A DNA stretch of 64,000 nucleotides from Sphaerotilus microaerophilus (GTDB lineage: Bacteria; Pseudomonadota; Gammaproteobacteria; Burkholderiales; Burkholderiaceae_C), in contig NZ_AP025730.1 of assembly GCF_023734135.1 (NCBI RefSeq), forward strand, positions 5,704,001-5,768,000, read 5' to 3'. Position 1 is the stretch's first letter, and each line of letters starts with the position of its first letter. A program made the position numbers and the translations under genes. Below are positions 45,861 through 54,652 of this stretch, in pieces. The notes under the pieces were generated by a model. That model had not been told where the DNA came from. It worked only from the letters and a program-made list of their open reading frames with translations, and searched no databases.

Positions 45861-48800
45861 TCACCCCAGGCGTTCGATCAGCCACAGCACTTCGGCAGCG
45901 GTGTCGTAGCTGAACTCCGGCGCCTCCGCCAAGGCCGGGTCACGGTTGCCGGCCACGATGGCTTCCAGTACTGGGAGCAGCGGCCGTAGTTGATCGGGAA
46001 GACCCGGGGCTGCTTCAAGCTGCCGGAGTTGTTCCCGCACCTCGGCGGTCTTGCCTGCCTGCACCTCCTGGCAGATCGCATCGCAGAGCTGCCCAACCGA
46101 ATCCTGGTTCTCCCCACCATCCCGCCGGTAGGCCCGATACGCCTTGATCGCCTGTTGCCGCGCCTGCTGCGCCTCGGGCAGCCGGCCGGCGTCGGTTTCG
46201 ATGTCGGACAGGATGGCCCAGGTTTTCCACGGCTCGACCGCATGGCCCAGACCCTGTTTGCAGACGATGGCCCGCTCGATCTCCTGCCGCGCCTTGTCCC
46301 GCTGCCCCAGCTTGCGCAAAGTTTCGGCGAGGTTGTTTCGTGTGACCCCTTCCTTCGCCCGGTCATCCTTGAAGTGATCCGCCGCCTGCCGGAAGAAGGC
46401 GGCGGCGGCGTCGATTCGGTCAAGTTGGTTATAGAGAAGGCCGAGTTCGTTCAACGTTCCCGCCTGTCTGGCTGTATCACCCAGCTGCACCTCAATGACC
46501 AGCGCACGACGGTAGGCATCTTCCGCGGCCTGTGGCTGGCCGACAGCCTGATGCACCATGCCGATCTGGTGCCAGGCCGTGGCAACGGAACCCGGTTCAC
46601 TTAGCGACTCGAACGTTCGGCGGGCGTCTTCATGCGCGGCCAGCGCTTCGGCGTAGCGGCGTTGGAACATACGCACGGTACCGAGCTGGCCTTTGCCTAC
46701 CGCCACGCTCCGGTGGTCTTGCCAAGCTTCGGCAAGCTGAATGGCGTGTTCGTAGGACGCTGCCGCCTCGTCGAGTCGGCCCAGAAACAGCAGACAGTCT
46801 CCTGCTTCGATGATGGATGTCGAGGTCATGCGGGCGGCACCGCAACCGGGCCGGGCCGCTTCGACGTTTTCAAAGCGTTGCCGGGTTTCTGCCAGCCAGA
46901 GCAGCGCTGCTTCGGCCGCACCGGCAGATTTCAAGATCCGCCCAAGAAGCCAACATGCCGCAGCCAAGTCGTAGTCGGCACCCTGATAGGCCGCTTCACC
47001 CGCCGACTCGGCTCGCTGCCTCAGCGCCTGCGCACCATCGAACGCCTCCTGCCAACGCCCCTGTGCGAGAAGCTGCTCGATGCGGGTTCGCTCGGCCTCG
47101 AAGCGCGCATGGCTCCAGTCTTCACCCAGCGCCGCCTGGGCGGCGTCACTTGCTGCCGCTACCCGTTGCAGCAGGCGTGGCCGGCCGAGGTTCTCCAGCA
47201 GTAGCCGCAGGCGGGTACACAGGTTGATGGTGGTTTCAGCCTGCCCGGCGTGCTCGATCTCGGTCAGCAGCGCCATCAGGTTGGGTAGTTCAAGCTGCGT
47301 GAGTGTGGCGGCCAGCAGGGTGTCTTGACTGTGTTGCTGCCTCAGAAACGCCATGTATTGCAGCATCTCCGCCACCCAGCATGCCTGCCAGTCGGACAGT
47401 GGCTCGGTGCCGGCCCGGGCGCGCAGGTAGGGGCACAGCGCCGGGTTGAGGCTCAGGTGGTCGTAGGGGTTAGACGTTGCCAGACCGGTGCTGATCAGCC
47501 CGGTGGCGAGAGCGGACACGTCGTCGTTTTCCCAGCCCATCATGTTTCGCAGCACGCCGAGCTGAACACCGCCATGAAACACCGCCAGCACCTTCACCCG
47601 CTCCTGCATCTCCGGCGGCAGCCGCCGCAATGACAGCTGGACGCTGGCGTAGAGCGAGTGTTCGCGCTCGCCCGGGTGGTCGCGCTCCATCTGCGCCATC
47701 AGCTCGACCAGCCGGGTGCGGGTGGCGGCCACGCCGTCGTGGCGTAGCGACGGGGCCAGCAGCGCCAGCGTGCGGGCGTGGCCTTGGACGGCGTCCACCA
47801 GATCGCGGATGTCGGCGGCGCTGGCGTTGTGCAGGGCGGGGCCGGCGGAGGGGCTGGCGCTGGGGTCGGTTTCGAGGGCGCGCTCGACCAGCCGGACGGC
47901 GTCTTCGGCCGAGAGGCGGTGCAGTTCGATGCGTGCCTGCGGGGCGTCGAAGGGCGCTGGCAGCGCCTCGCGGCTGGTGAAGACGAGACGTGTGTCGCCG
48001 ATGGCGCCCAGGCGGGCGCAGAGCTGGAGGATGGCGTCGGCCGTGTCGGCGGTGAGGTCGGCCATCGGATCGGGCGCCGCGCCGGGCAGCGGCGGGGCGG
48101 GCAGCACCGATTCCAGGTTGTCGATCACCAGCAGCACGCTGTCCTCGCGCAGCACGCGCTCGACCGGCCGGCAGGCGGCGTCGATCGTGGTGAACTGCGC
48201 CACCGAATAGTTCTCCCCGACCAGTTGCCGGCCAAGCGCATCCAGCACCGCCCGGTCGTGGCTGTGCTGCTCTACCGACACGAACGCCGCGCGCCGCACC
48301 TGCCTTGAGCGCACGCGCCAGCGCGCAAACTCGGCCGCCAGCACGGTCTTGCCTTCGCCGCCCTGGCCGCGCAGCACGGCGTAGCGGTGCCGCTGCAGCA
48401 CGCGCTCCAGCGTCAGCAGCTCGCGGCTGCGGCCGATGAAGCCGGTGGCGGGCTCAAGCGGCGTGGCGTGCAGGCGGCCGTTAACGCGCGTGCGGCGGTC
48501 TTCGGCGGTTTGCCGCGTGGGCGTTTCCTTGAACAGGTGCGGGTCGGCCTTGTCCTGGAACAGCACCGGCACGAACCAGTCGCGCAGTTCCAGATCGGCC
48601 TCGCCGAAGATGCGCTCCCTGAACGGCCGCGCGTGCAGCTCGCTCTGGCCGGCCAGCATCGCGTCGCCGACGCGCGCACCTTGGGCCAGCGCGCCATAGA
48701 ACGCAGTGACGAAGCGCCGCGACGTCTCGACCAGCACGCTGTGGCTCATCGCCACCACCGACGCGACGCCGGTCTTGAGCATCTCGCTGGCGACCGATTC

Positions 48801-50240
48801 GCTGGCCTGCTCGGCCTGCGCGCTCTGGCAGGCTTCCAGGAACACCAGCGCGATGCCGTGGTCGCGCAGCAGCGGGCCGAGCACGTCGGTGTAGACGGTG
48901 CGGTGGCGGCGCGGGCCGATCTGCTCGCCATCCTCGTCATGCTCGAAGCACAGCCCGCCGAGACCGACGCGGCGGTCGTAGACGCCGTGGCCGTCGAAGT
49001 GCAGGACGTGGTACGGCTGCCCGGCCGCCTTGGCGCGCTGCAGTTCCTCCTGGAGCGCCGAGAGCGTCGGCGTGGCCAGCAGCGTCAGATGCACTACTTC
49101 GCCGAGTTCCTCCATCGCCCGGACCAGCGGCAGGCTGCTGGCGCGGTGGTCGATGTAGCCGCAGGCGTCGTCCTCCGGCCGGGGGCTGGCCAGCAGGATG
49201 CGGATCGGCGTGGCCAGCACCGGCGGCTCGACCGCGTGCGTGTTCGGCAGACGCCGGCGTACCCGCACCGGCCGGCCGCCCTGGAACAGGAAGCCGCGCC
49301 CGTCGTGCAGCAGCTCCCACGGCAGGCCGAGCAGCAGCGTCGCGGCCTCCCGGGCGGCCAGCACGTCAGCCTCGGGCGCACCGTCGTCCAACTCAGGCTC
49401 GACATGCACCGAGAAGCGCCGCGCGGCGCCGTCGCCCACCTGCGCCCACGCCTGCAGCACGCTGGCCGCCTTGTCGGCCGGCATCGCCGCGTCGTGCAGC
49501 ATCTGCCCCCATCGAACCAGATCAGCTTCGATCTTCCTGACACGATGCTCATCGAAGCGGCTCGGCCAGACGGCGTAGGTCTCCAGATACCAGCGCAGCT
49601 CCTCGACCTCGATCGGGCCGAGCGGAGCCTCGAACGTCCAGCTTTTCGGGCTGCGCACCTCGCGCTTTTCACGGTCGGCTGGCTCGTACACCAGTCGGGC
49701 GCTGCCGCGCGCGCGGCGCTTGCCGTCCGCCAGGTGGATCGACAGGCGGGACAGCTCCAGCACCAGTTCTTCCATCGGTGCGGCGGGAGGCTGGATGGTG
49801 GGTGGCGGGTCGCTCGGGTCACGCAGCCGCAGCGCAACGAGGATGGCGTGCAGCGCGGCGTCGATGCCACCAGCGGCGCTGCTGATCGGGATGTAGAGCG
49901 GTTCGGCGGCGAAAAACTCTTCCAGCACACCCAGCTTGCAGCCATCGACCGCCAGCGGAATCACCGGGAAGCTGTCGGCGCCGCGTGCCGCCTGCAGCTT
50001 CAGCGCATATTTCAGCTCCTTGCCGAGCCACTTCGACTGCAGCCCGTGGGTGCTGACGATCACTGCCAGCCCGGCCGAAGCGCCGATGGCTGCCTCGATC
50101 TCTGGCCAGAGCGGATCACCGCCGCGCAGCTCGCGCGAATCGATCCAGCCCTCCTGCCCCAGCTCGGCCAGACCTTGGCGCAGACGCCGCACCAGATCGT
50201 CGTCCTGTGAGCTGTGCGAGATGAAGAGTTTGCCCGGCAT
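45861..50240 (-). CDS. TIR-CHAT-STAND ATPase-TPR protein, probable anti-phage effector
   Basis: A 1459-residue multidomain protein. The start MPGKLFISHSSQDDD at 50240 is chosen for its GGGGGT site and because it opens the TIR domain. Residues 1-140 are TIR (SKWLGKE, candidate NADase Glu75). Residues about 340-575 are a CHAT caspase-like protease with His418 (LHFDGHG) and Cys471 (FLEACQSAQ). From 600 (GFIGRSREL) comes a STAND/NB-ARC-like ATPase, with Walker A GQGGEGKT (625-632) and Walker B VLLVIDN (Asp707). The C-terminal ~370 residues are TPR repeats (e.g. GDCLLFLGRLDEAAASYEHA, AWHQIGMVHQAVGQPQAAED). Such NLR-like proteins are thought to oligomerise on sensing a phage signal and fire the effector domain. 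Carrying two effectors is unusual. It is divergent from the protease pair, with about 240 bp between the starts. Confidence 0.88.
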   Translation of the reverse strand: MPGKLFISHSSQDDDLVRRLRQGLAELGQEGWIDSRELRGGDPLWPEIEAAIGASAGLAVIVSTHGLQSKWLGKELKYALKLQAARGADSFPVIPLAVDGCKLGVLEEFFAAEPLYIPISSAAGGIDAALHAILVALRLRDPSDPPPTIQPPAAPMEELVLELSRLSIHLADGKRRARGSARLVYEPADREKREVRSPKSWTFEAPLGPIEVEELRWYLETYAVWPSRFDEHRVRKIEADLVRWGQMLHDAAMPADKAASVLQAWAQVGDGAARRFSVHVEPELDDGAPEADVLAAREAATLLLGLPWELLHDGRGFLFQGGRPVRVRRRLPNTHAVEPPVLATPIRILLASPRPEDDACGYIDHRASSLPLVRAMEELGEVVHLTLLATPTLSALQEELQRAKAAGQPYHVLHFDGHGVYDRRVGLGGLCFEHDEDGEQIGPRRHRTVYTDVLGPLLRDHGIALVFLEACQSAQAEQASESVASEMLKTGVASVVAMSHSVLVETSRRFVTAFYGALAQGARVGDAMLAGQSELHARPFRERIFGEADLELRDWFVPVLFQDKADPHLFKETPTRQTAEDRRTRVNGRLHATPLEPATGFIGRSRELLTLERVLQRHRYAVLRGQGGEGKTVLAAEFARWRVRSRQVRRAAFVSVEQHSHDRAVLDALGRQLVGENYSVAQFTTIDAACRPVERVLREDSVLLVIDNLESVLPAPPLPGAAPDPMADLTADTADAILQLCARLGAIGDTRLVFTSREALPAPFDAPQARIELHRLSAEDAVRLVERALETDPSASPSAGPALHNASAADIRDLVDAVQGHARTLALLAPSLRHDGVAATRTRLVELMAQMERDHPGEREHSLYASVQLSLRRLPPEMQERVKVLAVFHGGVQLGVLRNMMGWENDDVSALATGLISTGLATSNPYDHLSLNPALCPYLRARAGTEPLSDWQACWVAEMLQYMAFLRQQHSQDTLLAATLTQLELPNLMALLTEIEHAGQAETTINLCTRLRLLLENLGRPRLLQRVAAASDAAQAALGEDWSHARFEAERTRIEQLLAQGRWQEAFDGAQALRQRAESAGEAAYQGADYDLAAACWLLGRILKSAGAAEAALLWLAETRQRFENVEAARPGCGAARMTSTSIIEAGDCLLFLGRLDEAAASYEHAIQLAEAWQDHRSVAVGKGQLGTVRMFQRRYAEALAAHEDARRTFESLSEPGSVATAWHQIGMVHQAVGQPQAAEDAYRRALVIEVQLGDTARQAGTLNELGLLYNQLDRIDAAAAFFRQAADHFKDDRAKEGVTRNNLAETLRKLGQRDKARQEIERAIVCKQGLGHAVEPWKTWAILSDIETDAGRLPEAQQARQQAIKAYRAYRRDGGENQDSVGQLCDAICQEVQAGKTAEVREQLRQLEAAPGLPDQLRPLLPVLEAIVAGNRDPALAEAPEFSYDTAAEVLWLIERLG

Positions 50241-50480
50241 CGTGACCCCCTGCTGTCCTGTTCGCCTTGACGGTTGCAGGATATGCCAATTCAAGGGCCC
50301 ATCCGTGATCGTCGGACCACGTGAACGGCAACCCTTGCGCGCTGCCCGTTGCCCACAGGACCTTGAGCGCCACCCCACCGCGCAGCACCCTCACCCCTGC
50401 GCCACAGTGGCATGTGAAGGAATCTGGCGGCGACCACTGATTGGCGCCACGCCGGGCATCTCATGCGCGACAATTTGACG

Positions 50481-51527
50481 ATGCCCAGCCCCGACCAACT
50501 GAAGGCCCTGATCCAGTCGCACCTGCGACGGGATGACGGCCAGTTCTTGTCGGTGGCGATGCAGGTGGCCGCGCACGAAGCCAAGGCGGGCCGCGGCAAG
50601 CTGGCGCTGGAACTGCGCGAGCTGATCGATGCGGCCAAGGCCCGGTTGGCGCCTGCCGCGGGGGGCAAGCTGGTGCCCATCGCCGCCGGGCTGATGAACA
50701 GCGCCGCGCGCCGAGGCGAGCTGGAAAGCCTGCTCAACGTCAGCCACCCGTCGGCACGCCTGGTCGACATGGTGCTGGACGACAGCGCCAGCCAGCAACT
50801 GGCGCGTGTGGTCAAGGAGCAGCGCCAGATCGCCCGCCTGCAGGCCCACGGCCTGCAACCCCGGCGCAAGCTGTTGCTGGTGGGCCCGCCGGGCACCGGC
50901 AAGACGTTGACCGCCGAGGCCCTGGCGGGTGAGCTGGGCCTGCCGCTGATGCGGGTGCGGCTGGATGCGCTGATCACCAAGTTCATGGGCGAGACGGCGG
51001 CCAAGCTGCGCCTGGTGTTTGATGCCATGGCCGATGTGCGCGGGGTGTACTTCTTTGATGAGTTCGATGCCATCGGCTCGCAGCGCGCCCAGGGACAAGA
51101 CGTGGGCGAGATCCGCCGCGTGCTGAACAGCTTCCTGCAGATGATCGAGCAGGACGCCTCGCACAGTCTGATCCTGGCCGCCACCAACCACGCCGAGGTG
51201 CTGGACCAGGCCCTGTTCCGCCGCTTCGACGATGTGGTGGGCTACCAGCTGCCATCGGCCGCCCAGGCCGTGACGCTGCTGCGCAATCGGCTGGGCGCAT
51301 TCAGCCCCAAGCCCTGGCGGGCCAGTGCCTGGGCCACGCCGCTGGCGGGCCTCAGCCACGCCGAGGTGTGCCGCGCGGCGGAAGAGGCTGTGAAGCACGC
51401 CATCCTGGCGGACCAGGCGCAGGTTCAGTCCGCCGACCTGCGGCAGGCACTGGATGAGCGCCGCGCGATCGCCGAACGCCTGGGCCAGGCTGTGCCACTG
51501 AGCGAGCATGGCAGGCCCGGCCGCTGA
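50481..51527 (+). CDS. ietA: AAA family ATPase of an IetAS-type system
   Basis: A 348-residue AAA ATPase. The N-terminal 100 residues are helical (MPSPDQLKALIQSHLRRDD). The core has Walker A GPPGTGKT (135-142), pore-loop-like segment TKFMGETAAKL, Walker B VYFFDEFDAIGS (Asp193/Glu194), sensor 1 ILAATNH and an arginine-finger region LFRRFD (247-250). Together with the overlapping subtilisin gene it matches the IetA-IetS pair, first described as plasmid incompatibility/stability genes in Agrobacterium and later as an anti-phage defence system. Another in-frame ATG lies 18 bp upstream; neither has a strong ribosome site. The symbol is assigned by architecture and pairing, not by a search. Confidence 0.82.
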   Translation: MPSPDQLKALIQSHLRRDDGQFLSVAMQVAAHEAKAGRGKLALELRELIDAAKARLAPAAGGKLVPIAAGLMNSAARRGELESLLNVSHPSARLVDMVLDDSASQQLARVVKEQRQIARLQAHGLQPRRKLLLVGPPGTGKTLTAEALAGELGLPLMRVRLDALITKFMGETAAKLRLVFDAMADVRGVYFFDEFDAIGSQRAQGQDVGEIRRVLNSFLQMIEQDASHSLILAATNHAEVLDQALFRRFDDVVGYQLPSAAQAVTLLRNRLGAFSPKPWRASAWATPLAGLSHAEVCRAAEEAVKHAILADQAQVQSADLRQALDERRAIAERLGQAVPLSEHGRPGR

Positions 51528-54051
51528 CCGACGCCCCCACCTTCGCCTGCGCAACACCGGCCAGGCGCAAGACTTCAAGGCCCGGGGAATGCCGGTCCGC
51601 CCAGCGCCCATTCCGCCGCAGGATCGCGCGCGCCACGGGCAGGCCTTGCAACGCAGCCTGCAGGCCATGCGACCGCTGGCGCAGCAGGCCGCCGCGGCAC
51701 AGCGCGGGCTGAACCTGGAAAGCGGACTGGGACTGCAGCTGGAGTTTGTCGGCCGTCCCGACGTGGCGCTGGCCATCAACAGCCTGGGCCACGAGCGGGG
51801 CAAGAACGCGCTGAACCACATCGAGGTGCTGAGCGTTCAGACAGAAGCGGGCATCACCCGCGCCAACGTGTTTGTGCCCGATGGCAAGCTGGCCCACTTT
51901 GAACAGGTGGTGGCCCACTACCTGGCCGAGCGTCGCAGCGCCAACGGCCAGCAACTGCGGGACAACCACAAGCTGGTGGACACCATCGCCGCCATCCGGA
52001 CCAGCAGCCTCCGCGCGCTGTGGACCGACTTGCCCGGCCTGTTCCCCGCCGACCCCAACGAGCAGCTGTGGTGGGAGGTGTGGCTGCCCACGCGGGGCCG
52101 GCCTGCGGCGGTAGTGGCCGACTTCCGCAAGCTGGCCGCCGCAGCGGGCTGCGAGGTGGGTGAGGCGGTGGCCCGCTTCCCGGAACGATCGGTGCTGCTG
52201 ATGCGGGGCTCGGTGCAGCAGTTCGGCCAGTCGACGCTGGTGCTGAACTGCGTGGCGGAACTGCGGCGGGCCAAGGACACGGCTGCGCTGTTCGACGCCA
52301 TGCCGATCGCCGAACAGCGCGAATGGGTGGACGAAGCCGTGGCCCGCCTTCAGGCCCCGCACGAGGATGACCCGCGGGTGCCGCGTGTGTGCGTGCTGGA
52401 TTCGGGCGTCAGCCAGGCGCACCCGCTGGTGGCGCCCTTGCTGGCGCCAGCCGACGCGCACACGGTTCACCCCGCCTGGGGCGTGGGCGACGACGCCAAC
52501 CACGGCACCGGCATCGCCACGCTGGCCAGCTATGGCGACTTGACCGAGGCCTTCACCTCGGCCAGCCCGCTGGCGGTGCCGCACCGGCTGGAATCGGTGA
52601 AGCTGGTGGACCAATCGGGTGGCAACCCCGGCAGCAAGCTCCACCACGCAGCCTTGTTTGCCGATGCCGTGGCACAGCCAGATGTCGTAGCTCCGGACAG
52701 GAAAAGAGTCTTCGTCTCCGCAGTGACAGCGGAAGATGGCCGGGAACAAGGCCGACCGTCCGCGTGGTCTGCCATGGTGGACCGTCTAGCCACTGACTAC
52801 GATCGCGACGGAGCTTTTCCACAGTTGTTCGTGCTGGCGGCAGGCAACACCGAAGACCTGAACGCGATCAACGGCTATCCAGACGCATTGAGCACGCAGG
52901 GCCTGTATGACCCGGGCCAAGCCTGGAACGCGCTGACCGTGGGCGCCTGTACGCGCAAGGTGCACATTTCGGAAGCCGATGCGCGGGGCCTGGAGCCCAT
53001 CGCGCCGGAGGGCGGCTTGAGCCCGTACTCCACCACCTCCGCCACCTGGGACAACGCCTGGCCTCTGAAGCCCGATGTGGTGTGCGAGGGCGGCAACGCG
53101 GCGCGCGATGCCCGTGGCGCAATCGGGGTGGACAGCCTCAAGCTGCTGGCGGCCCACCATCGCCCCCAGCAGCGGCTGCTGACGCCCTTCAACGCCACCA
53201 GTGCCGCATCAGCGCTGTGTGCTGGCATGGCGGCGCAGCTGATGGCGGACTATCCCGACCTGCGGCCCGAGACGATCCGGGCGTTGCTGGTGCATGCGGC
53301 CGAATGGACGCCAGCCATGCGGGCACAGTTCCTTCCACCCAACCCCAGCAAGCGCGATCACGTCCACCTGATCCGCCACTGCGGCTGGGGCGTGCCCGAC
53401 GTGGAACGAGCCCGCTGGAGCGCAGGGCACGCCTTGACACTGGTGGTGGAGGACCAGCTACAGCCTTACCAGCGCCGAAGCGGACAGGCAGTGACCACGC
53501 GCGACATGCACCTGCATGCCCTGCCCTGGCCGAAGGCGGCATTGGAAGCGCTGCCGCCCGATGCCCAGCTGGAGTTGCGCGTCACCCTGTCGTATTTCAT
53601 CGAGCCCAATCCCTCGGCGCGAGGCACGGCATCAAAGTTCCACTACGCCTCGCACCAGCTGCGCTTCGATGTACGACGCCCGCTGGATACCTCAACCGAG
53701 CAGTTTGTCGCCCGCATCAACGCGGCGGCACTGCGCGAAGACGATGACGAGGTGGTGGAAAGCCGCGACCCGCATTGGCTGCTGGGCGAGCGCTACCGGC
53801 ACCGCGGCTCGCTGCATCAGGACATCTGGCGCGGCAGCGCCGCCGAACTGGCTCAACGCCATGAGATTGCGGTCTACCCATCGAAGGGCTGGTGGCGCAC
53901 CCGGCCCGCGCTGGAGCGCTACAACCTTTCTGCACGGTACAGCCTGGTAGTGTCAATACGCTCACCTGAAACCAACGTAGACCTCTACACACCTGTAGCG
54001 CATCAGATTGCGGCAGCGACCGCAGTGGCAGTGGCCATCGAAAGTCGGTAG
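51508..54051 (+). CDS. ietS: Subtilisin-like S8 peptidase of an IetAS-type system
   Basis: An 847-residue serine protease with no signal peptide, so it acts in the cytoplasm. A ~290-residue N-terminal domain precedes the S8 catalytic core: Asp298 (VCVLDSGVSQAHPLV), His332 (ANHGTGIATLAS) and Ser565 (FNATSAASALCAGMAAQL). A long C-terminal part (about 640-847) may bind substrate or partner. The gene overlaps the AAA gene by 20 bp, indicating translational coupling. In IetAS both subunits are needed for defence; the substrate is unknown. The stretch around 52680-52960 is visibly less GC-rich than the rest, suggesting a mosaic origin. The stop codon abuts the duplicated icmF tail. Confidence 0.85.
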   Translation: MAGPAADRRPHLRLRNTGQAQDFKARGMPVRPAPIPPQDRARHGQALQRSLQAMRPLAQQAAAAQRGLNLESGLGLQLEFVGRPDVALAINSLGHERGKNALNHIEVLSVQTEAGITRANVFVPDGKLAHFEQVVAHYLAERRSANGQQLRDNHKLVDTIAAIRTSSLRALWTDLPGLFPADPNEQLWWEVWLPTRGRPAAVVADFRKLAAAAGCEVGEAVARFPERSVLLMRGSVQQFGQSTLVLNCVAELRRAKDTAALFDAMPIAEQREWVDEAVARLQAPHEDDPRVPRVCVLDSGVSQAHPLVAPLLAPADAHTVHPAWGVGDDANHGTGIATLASYGDLTEAFTSASPLAVPHRLESVKLVDQSGGNPGSKLHHAALFADAVAQPDVVAPDRKRVFVSAVTAEDGREQGRPSAWSAMVDRLATDYDRDGAFPQLFVLAAGNTEDLNAINGYPDALSTQGLYDPGQAWNALTVGACTRKVHISEADARGLEPIAPEGGLSPYSTTSATWDNAWPLKPDVVCEGGNAARDARGAIGVDSLKLLAAHHRPQQRLLTPFNATSAASALCAGMAAQLMADYPDLRPETIRALLVHAAEWTPAMRAQFLPPNPSKRDHVHLIRHCGWGVPDVERARWSAGHALTLVVEDQLQPYQRRSGQAVTTRDMHLHALPWPKAALEALPPDAQLELRVTLSYFIEPNPSARGTASKFHYASHQLRFDVRRPLDTSTEQFVARINAAALREDDDEVVESRDPHWLLGERYRHRGSLHQDIWRGSAAELAQRHEIAVYPSKGWWRTRPALERYNLSARYSLVVSIRSPETNVDLYTPVAHQIAAATAVAVAIESR

Positions 54052-54576
54052 GCGATTCAGGCGATCATCAACCGCGAGTGGGGCCTGGCGAAGAACGAGA
54101 ACCCCAACCAGGGCGCCTTCGCGATCGAGGAGCTGACCGAGCTGGTCGAGGAGGCCGTGCTGGCCGAGTTCGAGAAAATCGCCGACCGCGGCGGCGTGCT
54201 CGGCGCGATGGAAACCGGCTACCAGCGCAGCAAGATCCAGGAAGAGAGCATGCACTACGAGATGCTCAAGCACACCGGCGAGTACCCCATCATCGGCGTC
54301 AACACCTTCCGCAACCCGCACGGCGACGCGGTGCCCGAGTCCATCGAGCTGGCCCGCTCGACCGAGGAAGAGAAGCAGTCCCAGCTCACCCGCCTGGCCG
54401 ACTTCCACGCCCGCCACGCCGCCGAGGCCCCTGTCCAGCTCGCCCGCCTGCAGCAGGCGGTGATCGAGAACCGCAACGTCTTCGAGGTGCTGATGGACGC
54501 GGTGCGCTGCTGCTCGCTGGGTCAGATCACGAGCGCGCTGTTCGAGGTGGGCGGGCAGTACCGGCGCAGCATGTGA
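54052..54576 (+). pseudogene. Duplicated 3' fragment of icmF (right copy of direct repeat)
   Basis: 175 codons corresponding to the C-terminal 174 residues of IcmF plus the stop, beginning with AIQAIINREWG where the intact gene has [11 protein letters not shown], and ending [16 protein letters not shown] (ITNAL in the intact gene). It lacks a promoter, the B12 domain, the GTPase and most of the mutase, so it cannot be functional alone, although an internal ATG at 54157 is open. It starts directly after the ietS stop and is followed by a strong terminator, so it is probably the original end of icmF displaced by the island. Confidence 0.9.
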
Positions 54577-54611
54577 GCGGCGGCGGATCACGCCGCGCCG
54601 ACATGAACAAT

Positions 54612-54633
54612 GGGGCGCCGCAGCGCCCCTTTT
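54612..54633 (+). terminator. Intrinsic terminator, original icmF terminator
   Basis: A 7-bp perfect stem GGGGCGC (54612-54618) and GCGCCCC (54623-54629), a 4-nt loop CGCA, then TTTT (54630-54633). It lies 36 bp after the fragment's stop codon. No equivalent follows the intact icmF at 45737. Confidence 0.88.
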
Positions 54634-54652
54634 GTCATCTGGCCCGGACGGA

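Larger units (their letters stand above)
45738..54051. mobile_element. Accessory (defence) island inserted at the icmF 3' end
   Basis: An 8.3-kb block between the two copies of the icmF tail. It contains only a TIR-CHAT-STAND-TPR gene (minus) and a divergent AAA ATPase/subtilisin pair (plus). The right copy of the tail is followed by a strong terminator, as expected for the original gene end, while the left copy runs straight into the island. This fits capture of the island together with a donor icmF 3' end. No integrase, transposase, terminal inverted repeat or tRNA was found, so homologous recombination or an enzyme acting in trans is more likely than self-mobility. Confidence 0.6.

Noticed and set aside
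45738..54051. Self-mobile integrative element or prophage remnant
   Set aside because: No integrase, transposase, resolvase, excisionase or phage structural gene and no tRNA is present in the block; only the direct repeats suggest movement.
54157..54576. Independent 139-residue gene starting at the internal ATG of the icmF fragment
   Set aside because: It is just the C-terminal part of the mutase domain, with no own promoter or ribosome site; it is treated as a displaced gene end.
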